From contig CM057344.1 in NCBI GenBank assembly GCA_030015575.1, positions 597,440,410 through 597,504,409 on the forward strand: a DNA stretch of 64,000 bases, in the 5' to 3' direction. Within the stretch, counting starts at the first letter, position 1. Every line of letters begins with the position of its first letter. The DNA is from Agapanthus africanus. Taxonomy: Eukaryota; Streptophyta; Magnoliopsida; Asparagales; Amaryllidaceae. Under the pieces are notes generated by a model. It made no database searches, was not told the origin of the DNA, and was given only the letters and a program-made list of their open reading frames with translations. Position numbers and translations under genes: made by a program. This document shows, piece after piece, positions 11,600 through 24,000 of this stretch.

Positions 11600-12056
11600 A
11601 GTTCGGCTCCGTTTGGTTGTCCGGAAGTAACGGAAGTGCCGGAAGAAATCTTGAACTAACTTCCAAAAAACATACCATGAAAGTAAACTTGAATCTCAAT
11701 TCCAGTGTTTGTTTGTATATTTTTTTAAGATGGAAGTAAAAAATGAAACAACTTTCCATAAGCAAAACAAACAAAAAAAAATTACCTTTTTAATAGTAAT
11801 AAATTATTATCTATTGAAAGTAATAAAGAGAAGCATTAAATAATTATTTCTTTTTCTTGTTTCTTATACTTCATGGTTACTTCCAATCCAAAATGAGGGA
11901 AAGAAAATTTTGAAAGTAACTATGCCACATAGAATCCACATCACCATCTTGAAATAACTTCCAAGCTCTACTTCCATGTAAACAAACATTTGAAGTATCG
12001 AAAATAAATCTACTTCCGGTAATTTCATGCTACTCATCACAAAAAAACATGCCCTA
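11600..12056. mobile_element. Possible small DNA transposon (MITE-like)
   Basis: The left edge reads GGCTCCGTTTGGTTGTCC and the right edge, complemented, GGGCATGTTTTTTTGTGA, similar to MITE termini. CCGGAAGTA/ACTTCCGG motifs recur inside near both ends. I could not define exact ends or a target duplication. Confidence 0.3.
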
Positions 12057-12184
12057 AAATGTGAGGATTTTTATCATTTATTATGTACCCCTCTTGACCC
12101 CAAGAAAAAAGAATGGGTAAATTATCAAAACCCCTTGACCTCGAAGTAGTTGGCAAAAACTTCCCAGAAAATTCCTCATTCGAT

Positions 12185-12310
12185 ATATGTATAGTTGTCT
12201 GATATATCTAAACGATAAAAATCATATGCAACTATATAGATATCGCAGGCAACTATATAGATATCAGAGAATAACTAGATATAGCAGGCAGCTATACAGA
12301 TACTGCATGG
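12185..12310. repeat. Short imperfect tandem repeat
   Basis: A unit close to CAACTATATAGATATCGCAGG recurs about four times with changes. Confidence 0.55.
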
Positions 12311-13952
12311 ATTTTTTTTTGGCAATTGAAAAGATTTCCAGAGGGTTTTTGACAACCGTTTTGAAACCAGGGGATTTTGTCGGCGGAAAAAACTGTTTGG
12401 ACGTTTTGACAATGTACCCCAAACGAAACTTGTGAAAAAATCTCAAGTCTCCCAAAGACGGTGGGGTTAAGTCCTCATTTACATTAGGCCATTTTTTTAT
12501 TTTTCAATATCTTTATGCTATTCTTGTATTTTTTTTTCTGATAACTCCTATATATATCAGATAACTTATATCCTACTTGCCTTCACATCTTTTCAAACTC
12601 CCACTCTTTTATATGCAAGTTTTGGTGAATGCAGTAATTATCTAATAAATGTAGTTTTTAAACTTGTAAAATGTAGTAGTTATCCGATAAATATAGTGGT
12701 TATCTAATAAATATAGAAGTAAACTAATGAATGTAATAGTTATCTGTTAAAAGTCACAAAGATAGTAGTGAGATATTTTAAATAAAAGATGGATGAAGCA
12801 TTGTCGACGAATAGCAAACTTGTCTTGATGATATAGGTTAATTTCATTTTGTTATAAGCTTTTCTTTTCTGCCTATTATTTAATTTTTTATTCTTATTTT
12901 CATAATTTATTTATTTATTAAGCATTCTCGCCGTCTTCAAATAGCAAGCCTGTCAGACTCTTAGCATCTGTATAAACATGAATTGTCATGAAATGGAAAA
13001 TCAATATAAAACATTCAAATTCGTTGCAAATTTCGACAAAAAGAACGCATAATCTTGAAAGGTTTCGATGGAGAATGCCAAAAATACTTTCATGAATGCC
13101 TTCAGAGCATAGTTTTCTTCGAGAAAGGTATTCCTAATGGAAGATCTTCCATCGAGCAAATTTCTTTTCTAGCAGACAAGTATTATTTTTAAAATTTTCC
13201 GTGGACAATGCCTACATCCAATCCAATAAACATTTGGTGCCCAATTCAAATAGTATATGGATTAAAAAATTCATATAATATATTGATAAATAAATACCCA
13301 AAAAAATATCATACAGTGTATATCAAATCAAACGCCAATAAGAATATGCAGTAAAGATAAAAAAAAATATTCCAACATACAACGCAAAATTTATCAAGAT
13401 AAATCTTTATCTTATCAGCATCCTAATCTTCTTGCGTTGTAAAAGGTTGTTTAAGGATGCACACCTCTCTCTTGTGAAAACTAGGATTAGTGGATTCCAT
13501 TCCGAGCCGTGTGAATTATCGCGTGCTTTATTTTTCTTTATTAGTTTTAATTTATTGCATTAGCAAAATATGATCAAAGCGATGATGGTTCGGTTATTCT
13601 GTATAGAAGGGTCAAAGGGTAACATATCTAAGGGTGTCTCAGCAACTAGGATAAAAAAAATGACTCCACGACGACTGGTATTTTCCTATATATACCAAGT
13701 CCTTATAGAACAAAATGAATTAATCAGGCAGTGATCCTTTGCCTTACCTTTATGGGCTACAACACAGCAAAAGTGTCAACAAAACATTGCGGCCAGAAAC
13801 TAGAAAGGAATATAGATTCTGGCTTAGCTACCACAGGGCACAAGCGATATGCATGAACCGCTTGATGATATATATAGATATCGAAGTGCCCATGTTTCTA
13901 TCCACCTCATTCTTAAACCTCTCACTCTATTATCTATTTCGTAGTGTGGAAG
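12311..13952. other. AT-rich intergenic DNA
   Basis: No gene is supported. 12625-12760 has a loose repeat of GTAGTTATCTAATAAATATA. Reading frames are short and unlike known families. CCTATATATACC at 13685-13696 could be a TATA element for the PEBP-like fragment that follows, but the distance (about 260 bp) makes this uncertain. Confidence 0.45.
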
Positions 13953-14083
13953 ATGAGTCGGGATCCTTTGGCTGTGTGTAGGACAGTTGGTGAAGTGTTG
14001 GACCCTTTTACAAGGACTAGAATGTTTAAGGTGATGTCGTATTTTCTAGGGTTTTTTATTAATGGATCTCCATTAGACCAAAA
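13953..14083 (+). pseudogene. FT/TFL1-like (PEBP family) exon 1 fragment
   Basis: From the ATG the frame reads MSRDPLAVCRTVGEVLDPFT, then RTRMFKVMSY. FT/TFL1/CEN florigen-family proteins begin almost exactly this way (M-S-RDPL-V-GRVVGDVLDPF-TRS). PEBP proteins bind bZIP factors with 14-3-3 proteins to control flowering time or shoot fate. The match holds for about 24-30 codons; the conserved continuation (VTYGNREV...NGCELRPSQ) is missing and a stop comes at about codon 44. The glycine after the first valine is replaced by cysteine. No later PEBP exon (DPDAP, GIHR) was found nearby. It is best read as a 5' fragment left by rearrangement. Confidence 0.7.
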
Positions 14084-14089
14084 ATAACC

Positions 14090-14633
14090 ATTAGACCGAA
14101 AACAACCGTTTCAGCAACTGTGTCTCTTAGAGGAAGGGGAGAACAATCTTCTTATAGAATTTGACCCGATAACATGCAAAAGATAGACAAGGCAAGTATA
14201 ACAAATAGACATCAACTAAGATGGTTCATCCTGTATTTATTTCAAGGAAGGATTTAAATAAAAAGCATGCCGCATGGCTACATAAACTCCTAAGATCGGT
14301 CAAGATAACAGACCGATAACACATCGGATACATTCAAAAGCATATTACAACTGTCCGAAACCTGACCGATTGGCACAAGATCATATCAATAGATTGAATT
14401 GGTCCGGGATAGCCGATCGTTACAAAAAAACAAGCATTCGTCAGCCCAGGAACAGACTATCAATACAAACAAACAAGCATTCGTTGGCCAGGGAACAGCC
14501 AAATAATACAATTATCTGGCCATTCCAGACAACTGGCTATAGTATAATGAAGATCGACCGAACATCCTTTCGCCTCATTGTTTTGAGGGCGTTTGGCTAG
14601 ATTCAACATATCAACGATTGTTAAGCTACGCTC
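14090..14633. other. Intergenic DNA bordering the copia LTR
   Basis: The stretch has loosely repeated words (CCGATCG, AAACAAGCATTCGT twice at 14430-14490) and no supported gene. The five bases next to the LTR, CGCTC (14629-14633), would be the target duplication of the copia element, but its other end is not in the window. Confidence 0.45.
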
Positions 14634-17082
14634 TGTTGGGTTACGACAGCGTCCCGGCCATCAAACCGTGGCAAAATACGGAACAATTTTTTTCTAAACT
14701 GGCGCTACCATTACCCGATGTTCGGATCTGCCCTAAACCCTATACTAGCAATTATATATAAAGAAGTTAGAATGGTTATACCGAGTTGATCCATATCCTT
14801 CGGTCTTCAACCATCTTCCCAAGCTCCTAGTGGTCGTCTGGATCGAGTTTGGTTGCCGGTCTTCCTCCATCTACGATGATCCATCTGAGAGAAACGGCGT
14901 AAGCTCCAGCCTCGCCAAGCGAGGCAACCGACGCTCCAAGGTTGCCAACAATGGAGAGTGGAGGTGTATGAAGGTGTCACTATAATTTTTCTCTCATCAC
15001 AAATGCTCCATAAGCAACCATAGAAGATCAAGAGGAGATGAAGAAACATGTGGCATGAGCAACTAAAGAAAATGGCTAAGTGTTATCAAGTGAAAAAGAA
15101 TGATCAAGTGATGATGCAAGTGGAGAAAAACAAGTGGGCAAGGCATATGAAGAATGATGGTTGCTTCCTTCTTTTTTTCCAATCATCCCACAAAAAATAT
15201 CTCTTCCATTTACCAATTAAACAAATGCAAACTATACCTCTCTACATGTCATGACCTATGCTCATGCCAACTCACCCTCCACCTCATTTCCATAATTGAT
15301 TTTCTAAAAAGGAAAATCAAATAATGAGGTAGACATCATCTAGAAACCATTCCGTATAAATACGGAATTCAACCTGGTATACCTATCGAAATACATATAC
15401 GCGTATTCGAACAAAAATACGAATAACCAAGAGAGAAAATGAATAGTAAACAATAATACTAGAATACATATATATAAATATATATATATAAAGAGAATAA
15501 TGGAGAAAAGATGCCATAGGAGGGAATTTCCTCCTATGGCGTCGAAAAAATACAAGCTCCGTCGTGTTTTCCGACGATCGGAACCCATCATGTTCATCTT
15601 TATCATCTAAGATGTGGGTATGCCAAATTTTATGTGATTATACAACCTTTTCACCGTTGAATTAGTGGGTTCAAAATTAACGGTTTACCGACAATAGAAC
15701 TTTTTACATTGCTAAATCAACGGTGAAAAAGTTGTAGAATCACATGAAATTTGGCGTACCCACATTTTAGATGTTAACGATGAAGATGATGGGTTCCGAT
15801 CATCGGAAAACACGATGGGGGACGTATTTTTTCGACGCCATAGGAGGAAATTCCCTCCTATGGCCTCTTTCCTCCATTATTCTCATATATAAATTATTAA
15901 ATCAAAGCCTGATTTAATAATCCGGTTTAATCCTAAGCCGCTAGTATTAACAACCGTCCGATTAAAGTCTGTGTAGCCTGTACACATATTTAATCGGACA
16001 CCTGTATGTGCTAACATACGTCATCTACACCATATCGCCTGAACCGTGAAAACCCTCTGTGTGGGACTCTAAAGAGTCGTCAATACGCTGGCAATGGGTT
16101 TAACCACAGGTACGTCAGCGGCACTAGCTGTACGTAACGGCTACCCAGGTATTGAGCGAAAGGGAGGTCGGCGAGCAAACTCATCCTGAAACCCCTACCG
16201 AGCCTAACAGTGACAGTGACAATATCCGTATAGTCCGGTCTGTTCGTCTAAGAGTATCGCATATCGAGTCTAGGGGGTGGATAAAGTCAAACCCCTAATA
16301 ACGCGATAATTCGTATCGGTATGAAACCCATCACCACATGAGAAACTATCGATTCTAGATCAGTAATTCTCGAGTACCTTGGCCAAGGATTTCTGGTGAT
16401 GGCCACCCGTGCACTGTGCGACATCAACCCCCAATACCGGGAGAGACGAATCCCCGACAATCCGCTCACTGCCTCCATATGGCTCAGGACTGTACCCAAC
16501 TAAAACCTGTTTGCACGACTCCTTTGAACCGTGGTAGGGTAGTAATCAAAGCGCAGTGGGAACTCACACGAGACAAATGACGATCTCAGGTCGATAGACT
16601 AATCTGTACACATGTCACCTGGGAACTACTATCTGAAAATAGGTATAGTACCAACTAGCAGGTTCCCGGCGAGTCCGTCCAGTGTACTCATAACCTAATG
16701 AGCACCTGTATACTATCTTAGGTGAACAAATCAACACCAATGGCTTGTGAGACCGGGCCACCGCCCCTCGTCGGGGTCTCGATCAGTATACACTAGTTTT
16801 CTCTGGAGTATCGATGCCCAGTCTCGAAACTCCCACGACTAGGGACATTTAAGGATGTGCTTATAGACCTCCAGCTCCCACGTATATGATCGCCATCATA
16901 ATGCTGGTAGTCAAGCAAGAATCTTATGGGCTCTATCAACATGTAATAGTGATGATAAAAACAAACCATATAGCATACTATCATCTCGAGTAAGACTGTT
17001 CTACCGGTATAGGTTCTCTCTCAATCATCATAATCACTTGCCTGCGACTACGATAATTGCCTTGAGGGCATTATAGCCAACA
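14634..17082 (-). mobile_element. Ty1/copia 3' LTR (minus orientation)
   Basis: On minus the LTR starts TGTTGGCTATAATGCC at 17082 and ends GTAACCCAACA at 14634, giving matched TGTTGG/CCAACA ends. The purine tract AAGTGGGAGAT lies just outside its start, as it should next to a 3' LTR. A 392-bp MITE interrupts it (15493-15884), so the native length is about 2.05 kb. A related, plus-oriented copy of this LTR is at 34558-36570. Confidence 0.88.
15493..15884. mobile_element. Palindromic MITE, copy 1
   Basis: Ends are GAGAATAATGGAG...CTCCATTATTCTC and the whole 392 bp folds on itself. Paired landmarks are CCATAGGAGGGAATTTCCTCC with its partner near the right end, and GGTGAAAAAGTTGTAGAATC with its complement, around a short centre near 15670-15700. 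TA-rich microsatellite DNA stands on both sides. The element sits inside the copia LTR and codes for nothing. Copies 2-4 are at 33367, 35540 and 36657. Confidence 0.92.
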
Positions 17083-18325
17083 ATCTCCCACTTGCACTTG
17101 AGGCCAATTATTGCGGTGTCGCATACTCACAGCTCGTGTGATACCGAACACCCAAATTCTTTACTAATCAGTCTCACAAAGCATGTTTATGAAACTATTG
17201 TGTTCGAGAAATAACCTCAGTGAGTGGATCCGCTCCAGTGTTTCTATCTTTATCTCTCTATATCTCAACTTCGCGGAGAATAACCATCTCCCAAAATGAG
17301 CAATACCTTGTCTTAGAATTTGTCTGGATATCTGATAGGACCCGGTTCACAAATGAACTCCAAATCCAACAAACTTCTTAGACTGTATTATCCACTGAAT
17401 TTAATCAGTATCCTGCGCCATGCATTTCTCGGTATCCTCTTGGACCAACTGTCCAACATACTGTCCCTCAGAAGAGGGAAAACTATAACTCAGACAGCCA
17501 ATCTGTCATCCAGGTCATCTTGGAAGCCTGAAATGATAACTGTCTCCTGAAGGAGACTGCCGTTACTATATCCCTAGAACATCCATTTATGTTCATAAAC
17601 TGCTTCCCTACATTTCTTCAGGATTGGATTAATATATGTTTATTGCAGCTGGTGCAAAATAACATCTGGTGTGGTACTTGATGTCTTATGATTGACTTAA
17701 TTGCCTAAGCAAGTGATATATCAATCATGCAAATCTCTCTCCTCATCAGTCTAGAAAACATCTCTTTAGAGAAGGTGACTCCATCACTTGCAGGTACACC
17801 ACCATGCTAGGAGTCGTCCATTCTAAAACACTTTAGAATAGTGTCAAGTACCCAAATTGGGACACTTCCCAAATCTAGATCTAAAACTATAGATCTAGTA
17901 ACCAGAAACCCTGATATTATATCCATGTCCTATATGAAGAAACAGCTGTATGACAACCACAGTATAACCGATCGTAGTATAGGAATTTCACTTCCTATAA
18001 AGTGCATGTCATCCCAAATACTAGAACATCACACCCTACTACCTTCTTACCAGATCCATCTCCTATTCTGATGAAATCAAAGCCTATGACTGTCACATCA
18101 AAAATAAATGATCTATTTTCGCTATACCTGCTTTAGTCTATAAATAGACATAAGCTAGTTGCCCACTATACTTCCACTGCTCCCACTGACTATAACAACC
18201 CTCTGACAGAGTCATATACACGTGCACTTCTAAAGCTAGCTTAGAACGATGCTATACTCATCCTCCTGACAGGTCTTATAGTCTAGAACAGCAACAATGT
18301 CAAGTCTGGGTAAACAAGAATCTCC
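17083..18325 (-). pseudogene. Ty1/copia polyprotein remnant (RT and RNase H)
   Basis: Read on minus from 18325 down, degraded copia landmarks follow in order. They are an RT piece with a YRLKQV match to the family's YGLKQASR, FIGSEIPILRSVILWLS (family: LIGNdv..l..vK.WL), FRMDDS before the RNase H link, and near 17230 GADPLTE (family: vADpLTK), then the purine tract at 17083-17092 and the LTR. Stops and frameshifts are numerous. The 5' part of the element is missing: at 18325 the sequence changes abruptly to the Tat LTR, which looks inserted here. Confidence 0.78.
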
Positions 18326-18382
18326 TGTTTCCTCAATCAGAGAGCAAAACTCTATTTAAAATTTCAAATTTTGAAATTTGAA

Positions 18383-18700
18383 ATGAGGCAGCGCCTCGTA
18401 AGAGCGCCAGCGTTAAGAGCGCCAGCGCTAGGAGTCAAAAACTCTGAGGCAGCGCTTACGTGCAAAGCACGAGAGCGCTAATGCCAAGAGCGCCAACGCT
18501 GAGGACTCTGAGGCAGTGCCTCACGTGTAAAGCACGAGAGCGCTAGCGCCAAGAGCGCCAACGCTGAGGACTCTGAGGCAGCACCTTACGTGCAAAGCAC
18601 GAGAGCGCTAGCGCTAAGTGTGCCAGCGCCAAGAGTCAAAGACTCTGAGGCAGCACCTTACGTGCAAAGTACGAGAGCGCCAGCGCTAGAACTAAATGTT
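18383..18700. repeat. GC-rich tandem repeat in LTR 1 upstream of the TATA box
   Basis: About four or five units of roughly 64-80 bp, built on GAGGCAGCGCCTTACGTGC, AAAGCACGAGAGCGCTAGCG and CCAAGAGCGCCAACGC. ACGT cores recur in each unit. Confidence 0.8.
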
Positions 18701-19038
18701 CTCCACCCTTGGATCAAAGATCCAACGAAGATGATTAAAAAATTATCAAATTACAGAATAAAATTTTGTTGAGAAAATACTCCTCAAATCTTTCTAAACA
18801 GGAAAGATTGTGCTCTGTAAATCGGAGCACCGTTGGATCAAAGATCCAATGGTGATTAAAAATCACCAAGATACAGAATATGTTCTGTATGGGAAAATAT
18901 TTTCCCAATCTTGTTAAAAACAAGAAGATTGTCTTCTGTAAAACAGAAGCCCTAGGATCAAAGATCTAATGGTGGAGAAACATCCCCAAATCAATCAGAG
19001 AAAGATTTTCTTAACTGATTCAACAAATCAGCCTCCCC

Positions 19039-19048
19039 TATATAAAGG
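19039..19048 (+). promoter_or_regulatory. TATA box of LTR 1
   Basis: TATATAAAGG followed by ACCCAAGACTTCAAGTCTT. The same box and context recur at 48131 and 60733, so this is the likely core promoter of the element, with transcription expected to begin about 30 bases downstream. Confidence 0.75.
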
Positions 19049-19184
19049 ACCCAAGACTTCAAGTCTTCCAGGGAAGAACCCCCCTATAAGTTTGAAGTTC
19101 TCAGAAAAAAGAAGAAGAGCAAGCTCTAAGAAGAAGAACCCTCTTCAAGGTAAACAGAAAGAAGAGAGATCATAACATCTCCTC

Positions 19185-19425
19185 GATTTTTGAGAGTTTA
19201 ACTCTCGCATCAAAAGAACTTAGTTCTTTTTCTAGATCACAGATCTACAAGACAAAGTCTTTCACAAAAACAGAAGAGATCATAGCATCTCTTCATAAAA
19301 AGAAGAATTTAGTTCTTAGATCCATGAGACAAAGTCTCTCTTCACAAAAGGAAGAACTTAGAACTTAGATCTGTGAGACAAAGTCTCTTATAAACGAGAA
19401 TTTAATTCTCAGAGCACAGAACTGA
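19185..19425. repeat. String of mini-hairpins in LTR 1
   Basis: Short inverted repeats follow one another: GAGAGTTTAACTCTC, AGAACTTAGTTCT, TAGATCACAGATCTA, AGACAAAGTCT, AGAGATCATAGCATCTCT, AAGAATTTAGTTCTT, GAGACAAAGTCTC and GAGAATTTAATTCTC. Arms are 4-7 bases with 1-6-base A/T-rich loops. They lie just downstream of the promoter, so they would be in the transcript leader. Confidence 0.8.
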
Positions 19426-19439
19426 CCAGAACTGCCAAA

Positions 19440-19825
19440 AAAACGTTTCAGAGCTCCAAGTCTGGCGCTCAGCGCCAAGCGCACTACGTGCTCCTCACGT
19501 GTGCGCTATTTCAAAAGAAGCGCTTCAGCGCTTCAAGTCTAGCGCTCAGCGCCAAGCGCACCACGTGCTCCTCACGTGTGCGCTATTTCAAAAGAAGCGC
19601 TTCAGCGCTCCAAGTCCGGCGCTCAGCGCCAAGCGCTCCACGTGCTCCTCACGTATGCACTATTTCATAAGAAGCGCTTCAGCGCTCCAAGTCTGGCGCT
19701 CAGCGCTAAGCGCACCACGTGCTCCTCACGTGTGCGCTATTCTAAAAGAAGTGCCTTAGCGCTCCGGGTCTGGCGCTCAGCGCCAAGCGCACCGCGTGCT
19801 TCTCACGTGTGCGCTGAGCGAACAT
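19440..19825. repeat. 77-bp tandem repeat with G-boxes in LTR 1
   Basis: Five units of 77 bp carrying GCGCTCAGCGCCAAGCGC, CACGTGCTCCTCACGTGTGC and GCTATTTCAAAAGAAGCGC. Each has two ACGT-core (CACGTG-type) motifs. Confidence 0.92.
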
Positions 19826-20189
19826 AAAGTGTTCTTTAAATAAACCTTAGCACCATAAAAAGTGTTCAACACTCAGTAAAAAGACAAAAGAAAAAGGGGT
19901 GTCAGAACCCAAATTAATGCTCATCATTATTGAACCAAAATGGACTGAGCCCAAACAAATGTTCAACGTTTTATTCAAATCTGAGTGGACTGAGCCCAAG
20001 TTGGCCATAAGTCCTCAATTCAGATTAACTGAGCCCATGTGCTCACAATCTCTTTAATTGGTCTCAGTCCCAAACCCTGACTACAGATCTCTCAACCAAC
20101 ATCGGTTCAAGGGTACATCTCTTCACACCTCTGATATATGTCGTTGTAATTCTTCAATGCCTTCAGAGAGGTGGCGGGTCTCGACAACC

Positions 20190-20330
20190 AGAAACTTTAC
20201 AGACTATGATGTTTTTAAATCCCATAGACTATGATATCTTTAAACTTTACGGACTATGAGGTCCTTAAACTCATGGACTATGATGTCCTTAAACGGTGAA
20301 CCGCAATGTCCCTAAACTAAAACGATAGAG
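20190..20330. repeat. About 22-bp repeat GGACTATGATGTCCTTAAAC in LTR 1
   Basis: Five or six degenerate units of GACTATGAKGTCCTTAAACT. The same motif is amplified in the other LTRs (49250, 61830) and appears again after pol. Confidence 0.8.
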
Positions 20331-20945
20331 TCCAAATACTCTTTCGTTGGATCTAAATGATCCTAAAATCCTGTTGAGTAGATCTTAGTCTAAAATTAGA
20401 CTAACGTATCCTCAACGATCCCAAAATACTGTTGAGTAGATCTTAGTCTAAAATTAGACTAACGTATTCTCAACAAACGTTTAAGTTGATCTTAATCTCA
20501 ATGAGATTAACGATCCTTAAACCCAAATCAAACCCAAATCTAAGAAAATACGGATTTAGACTAATCCACGCCCTACGGGCGACAACATACATTAGTCTCC
20601 GTATACAATCCACGGGCAACCAAAAATAAAACAAACACACACGACACGAAGTGACCATCTGGAGAAGGAGAAAGTGGTTACCGCGATGCGGTAGCGTAAT
20701 TAACTGCAGGGGCTTGCGCCTGCAGGAAAGAGCGTCCCTACAATCAAAAACCCCTCGTACACGAGGGGGAATCTGACGAAGTCTGCTACAACGGCCGCAT
20801 CTGTCTAAACCTCCGATACACGGTGCCATAAATCAACTTGGCATTTTCGGAGAGGTGGAAAGATAAAACCAAATAGCATCTGCCCCCAAATTCAGGCAAG
20901 ACGACCTACGCGGTTTCGTCTCTGTTTTCGACGGTGAACAGATTC

Positions 20946-20964
20946 TGGCACAGTCGGTAGGACC
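20946..20964 (+). other. Primer binding site of Tat copy 1
   Basis: TGGCACAGTCGGTAGGACC begins with TGG (complement of a tRNA CCA end) five bases after the LTR. Homologous sites are at 50221 and 62701. I could not name the tRNA. Confidence 0.6.
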
Positions 20965-21081
20965 TTTTCCTCTTTCCACTCCACACTTCGTGTGTCGTGT
21001 TCACGAACGAATCGCAGTTTAATGCGGTTGCCCCTGGATTCGAGGTACTAAGATTTGGTGTCTTGCTCCCATGGAGAGAAA

Positions 21082-24000
21082 ATGGCTTCCAACTGCACTA
21101 GCTGCAACAACAACTCCCACTCCGTCCTCGCCGGAGGAGTGACTTATGGGCCCTAAACGGCCTCCATCTTCGCCATACCAATGGAACAGGTGACTCAGGC
21201 CACTACTGGACTGTTCTTCGAGACTATGCTCCCACCAATGAGCTTCATCGCCCCAGTGCCATCGCAAGAAGATCCAAAGAAGTCGGTCTTTGATCAGCTT
21301 GCAACTACCGCGGTCCCTCTCAACGGGTCGCCCAAATACAACACCTCAGTCTTTAACAGACCGGGCCAAAGCTCCAATGGGCCCGTGAAGAAACTCGCAT
21401 TACTTGAAGGGGCTATCCCGAAACGGATAGCCATCCCTGCTACAGTAAATGAAGTCATCAGAGAGACTTCTCCTACTAAGGGGTCGGTCTTTACAAGACT
21501 AGCCGTTCCAACTCCCGCTCCAGGCGAAGTCACCAAGGCTGCTACCCCTGCTCGAAAGTCTGCCTTCGACAGGTTGGCCATCCTCTCTCAACGGACGCCG
21601 GCCTTTGACAGGCTGACACTAACAGCAGTTTCTCATCAAAGCATGAAGCACGATGTAGCTACCCCGACAACGGAGGTGATCCCATCTACAAGACGCGCTC
21701 GACGTCGCCACTGGTGCTGAGTGAGGAAAGCTGGGGGCAGTTCCCCTTCTGGATTGACTCCACCAGCTCCGATGGTAGAAATTGACTCTGTTGTTCCAAC
21801 AGGGAACAGCTTTGAACCACTCAGGAGGGTGCGCAAGAACTCTCCGACCGCTGTGCTTAAAAGATCTCCTCCGTCTGTGGAGAATGTTACTAAAACAAAG
21901 CCAGAGCAGCCCCCCTCAGCGGCTGTCCTCCAAAATCCACAGGGTCTGGCGAAGAGTCTAACTCTGTGATCGATCAAGACTACTCCTGCTGACAGAAGAG
22001 AATGAAGATCCGGCAAGAAGAGAATCTCACCGCCGTTGTACCACGGAAAGCATCGGCTGCAACAGCCCCCGCAACTTCCACCGCCCATAAAAGGAGAAGG
22101 CCAGAGAAGATCCCTGTGTCTGCGACAAATCTCAAGGGTGCTGAATCCAAACGCCCCAAGTATGGGGGCATGGTAGTGGACACTATCAACATGGCTTCCG
22201 GGAAGTAGGATAGCCGTATCTCTACGGGTCATCGACCACTCACCCAATCTGTGACAAAATCCCAGGAGCAACAGCAAAAGCTCCAGGAAATGCTAACGAA
22301 GATGGTCGTGCTCACTGGGCCGAAAGAAAACCCGGAGACGGCGTCAGAGCAGCGCCAGGAACAGGAAACTGATACCGAATTCCTCCGAAGAATGCTTGAG
22401 AGGAAAGACAAAGAGGCCGTGGAACAAGCGGCCAACATAAAACAAATGGCGCTATTGTTCTAAGATATGGTGGGCATGATGATTCAGCCAGACCACCCAG
22501 CCAAAGATCCTCCAGTAATAATTGAAGACGATTGAGGAGAGACATCAAACCCTCTTCCGGGCTCTTCAGCTGCAAAGGAGGAAACAATCTCGAAAGCTGT
22601 GCTCGATAATTATATAGCTCAACAGATACGAGCTCATCAAGTGAACGAAGCTGCTGGCCAAGTCGTCAGAACTGGACGACCCTATCCTAGCTGGTACGAT
22701 CAAATTAAGTACCCACCAGGATACACAATCCCTAAATTTCATGTATATAAGGGGACCGGTAATCCCCATCAGCATGTCGCCCAGTTCAGGGATCTCTACG
22801 GCAATGCTGGAGGTGACGATAAGCTACTGCTTCACCAATTCGTCAGCAGCTTGGCGGAGATGGCGTTCGAATGGTATTCAGAGCTTCCCAACGACTCCGT
22901 CAAAACTTTTACGGAGATGGAATTGCTATTCACCCAGCGTTTCGCAAGCGCCAGCGAATGCACCCCAATCACGGCGTTGATCAATGCCCGAGTGAAGCCA
23001 GGGGAGACATGGGTTCAGTATGCAATTCGATGGTGGAACCTATGGTCGAAATGCGAACAGCGCATAGAGGAAGCTCCTGCCGTGGGCATGTTTGTAGGAA
23101 CCCTCGATCCTCACACGACCATATCTCAATTCTTGATGTTCTTCAAGCCAACCACCTTCCAGGCTTTGATTGACAAGCTGGCCCAAATGGACCAGATGGG
23201 CCATAGACCGTCCTCCTAAAAAACGGAGATGCGAAATGAAAAGGGCAAAGGGAAAGCAACATTCGTCGCCAACGCTCAACAACAACCGAGTGGCCCGAGA
23301 CTGGTTGTTCGCCAAAGAAACAAGCGGCGATCCCTCGATGAAAAGTTGAGACGTCCATACTCGTTTTCCCAGGATAAAACAAGGAGACTGTTCGAACTGG
23401 CAGTGTACAACGGGCTCATCACTCTACCGGAGCCGAGACACCCACCGCAACCGAACGATGTCAACAATCCCAATTACTGCCCCTACCATCGAATATTGGG
23501 CCATCCAATCGAAGACTGCTACGTCTTCAAAAACTGGGTTGAAGACCAGTACCAACAAGGCAAGTTCGCGCTGTCCGAAAACTGGAAGGTAAATCCGCCA
23601 CAACAACACACTCCTAAAAGGGTAGACAAGCCGGGGGCATCATGCTCATTCATAGAGGAAGCTCCATAGGAAGTACTTTCAGAAAAAACGAAAAGAATGC
23701 TGAAGGATTTTCAAGCATGCCCTGCAATCAGGTTGGAAAAGCCCGCTAGAGCCCGAGATCATTGAAGGAATGCTGAAACCGTGCCCGACACCGAGAGTTG
23801 GTAGCAATGGGCAAAATACCCAGGTCCAGCTGTCAAAGTCTTTGAAGAAGAAGAAGAAGACCAAGAAGCCCACGCAGCCTGATGACAAGCGCACGGACCT
23901 ACAAAAGCATGTTGACGCACTGGAGGAATACAACCAGAAGGCACGGACCCCAGTCACACTCCATGAGTTTCTCAACCATATCCTTGAGAACAGAGGCGAT

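Larger units (their letters stand above)
18326..20940 (+). mobile_element. Tat/Ogre-like LTR of copy 1
   Basis: The LTR runs from TGTTTCC (18326) to GGTGAACA (20940), five bases before a PBS-like TGGCAC. The start is supported because the reversed copy at 33050 begins at the same TGTTTCC. Landmarks shared with the LTRs at 47520 and 60128 are the TATATAAAGG promoter, GC-rich G-box arrays on both sides of it, a string of mini-hairpins, the GTCCTTAAACT array and the end block CCGTATACAATCCACGGG. Its internal repeats differ from those of the other two, so it belongs to another subfamily. Confidence 0.85.

Noticed and set aside
12187..12455. Overlapping frames of 82 and 63 codons on opposite strands
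   Set aside because: They are built from a short degenerate repeat and A/T-rich DNA, with no family similarity.
14807..15049. 80-codon minus frame with a histidine- and tryptophan-rich run
   Set aside because: It lies inside the copia LTR and is not conserved in the other LTR copy.
19488..19827. Three overlapping arginine- and alanine-rich frames in the LTR
   Set aside because: They are translations of the 77-bp G-box repeat in different frames.
20470..22277. Minus-strand frames of 82-213 codons opposite gag of copy 1
   Set aside because: They are antisense shadows of the gag coding sequence; copies 3 and 4 do not conserve one minus frame.
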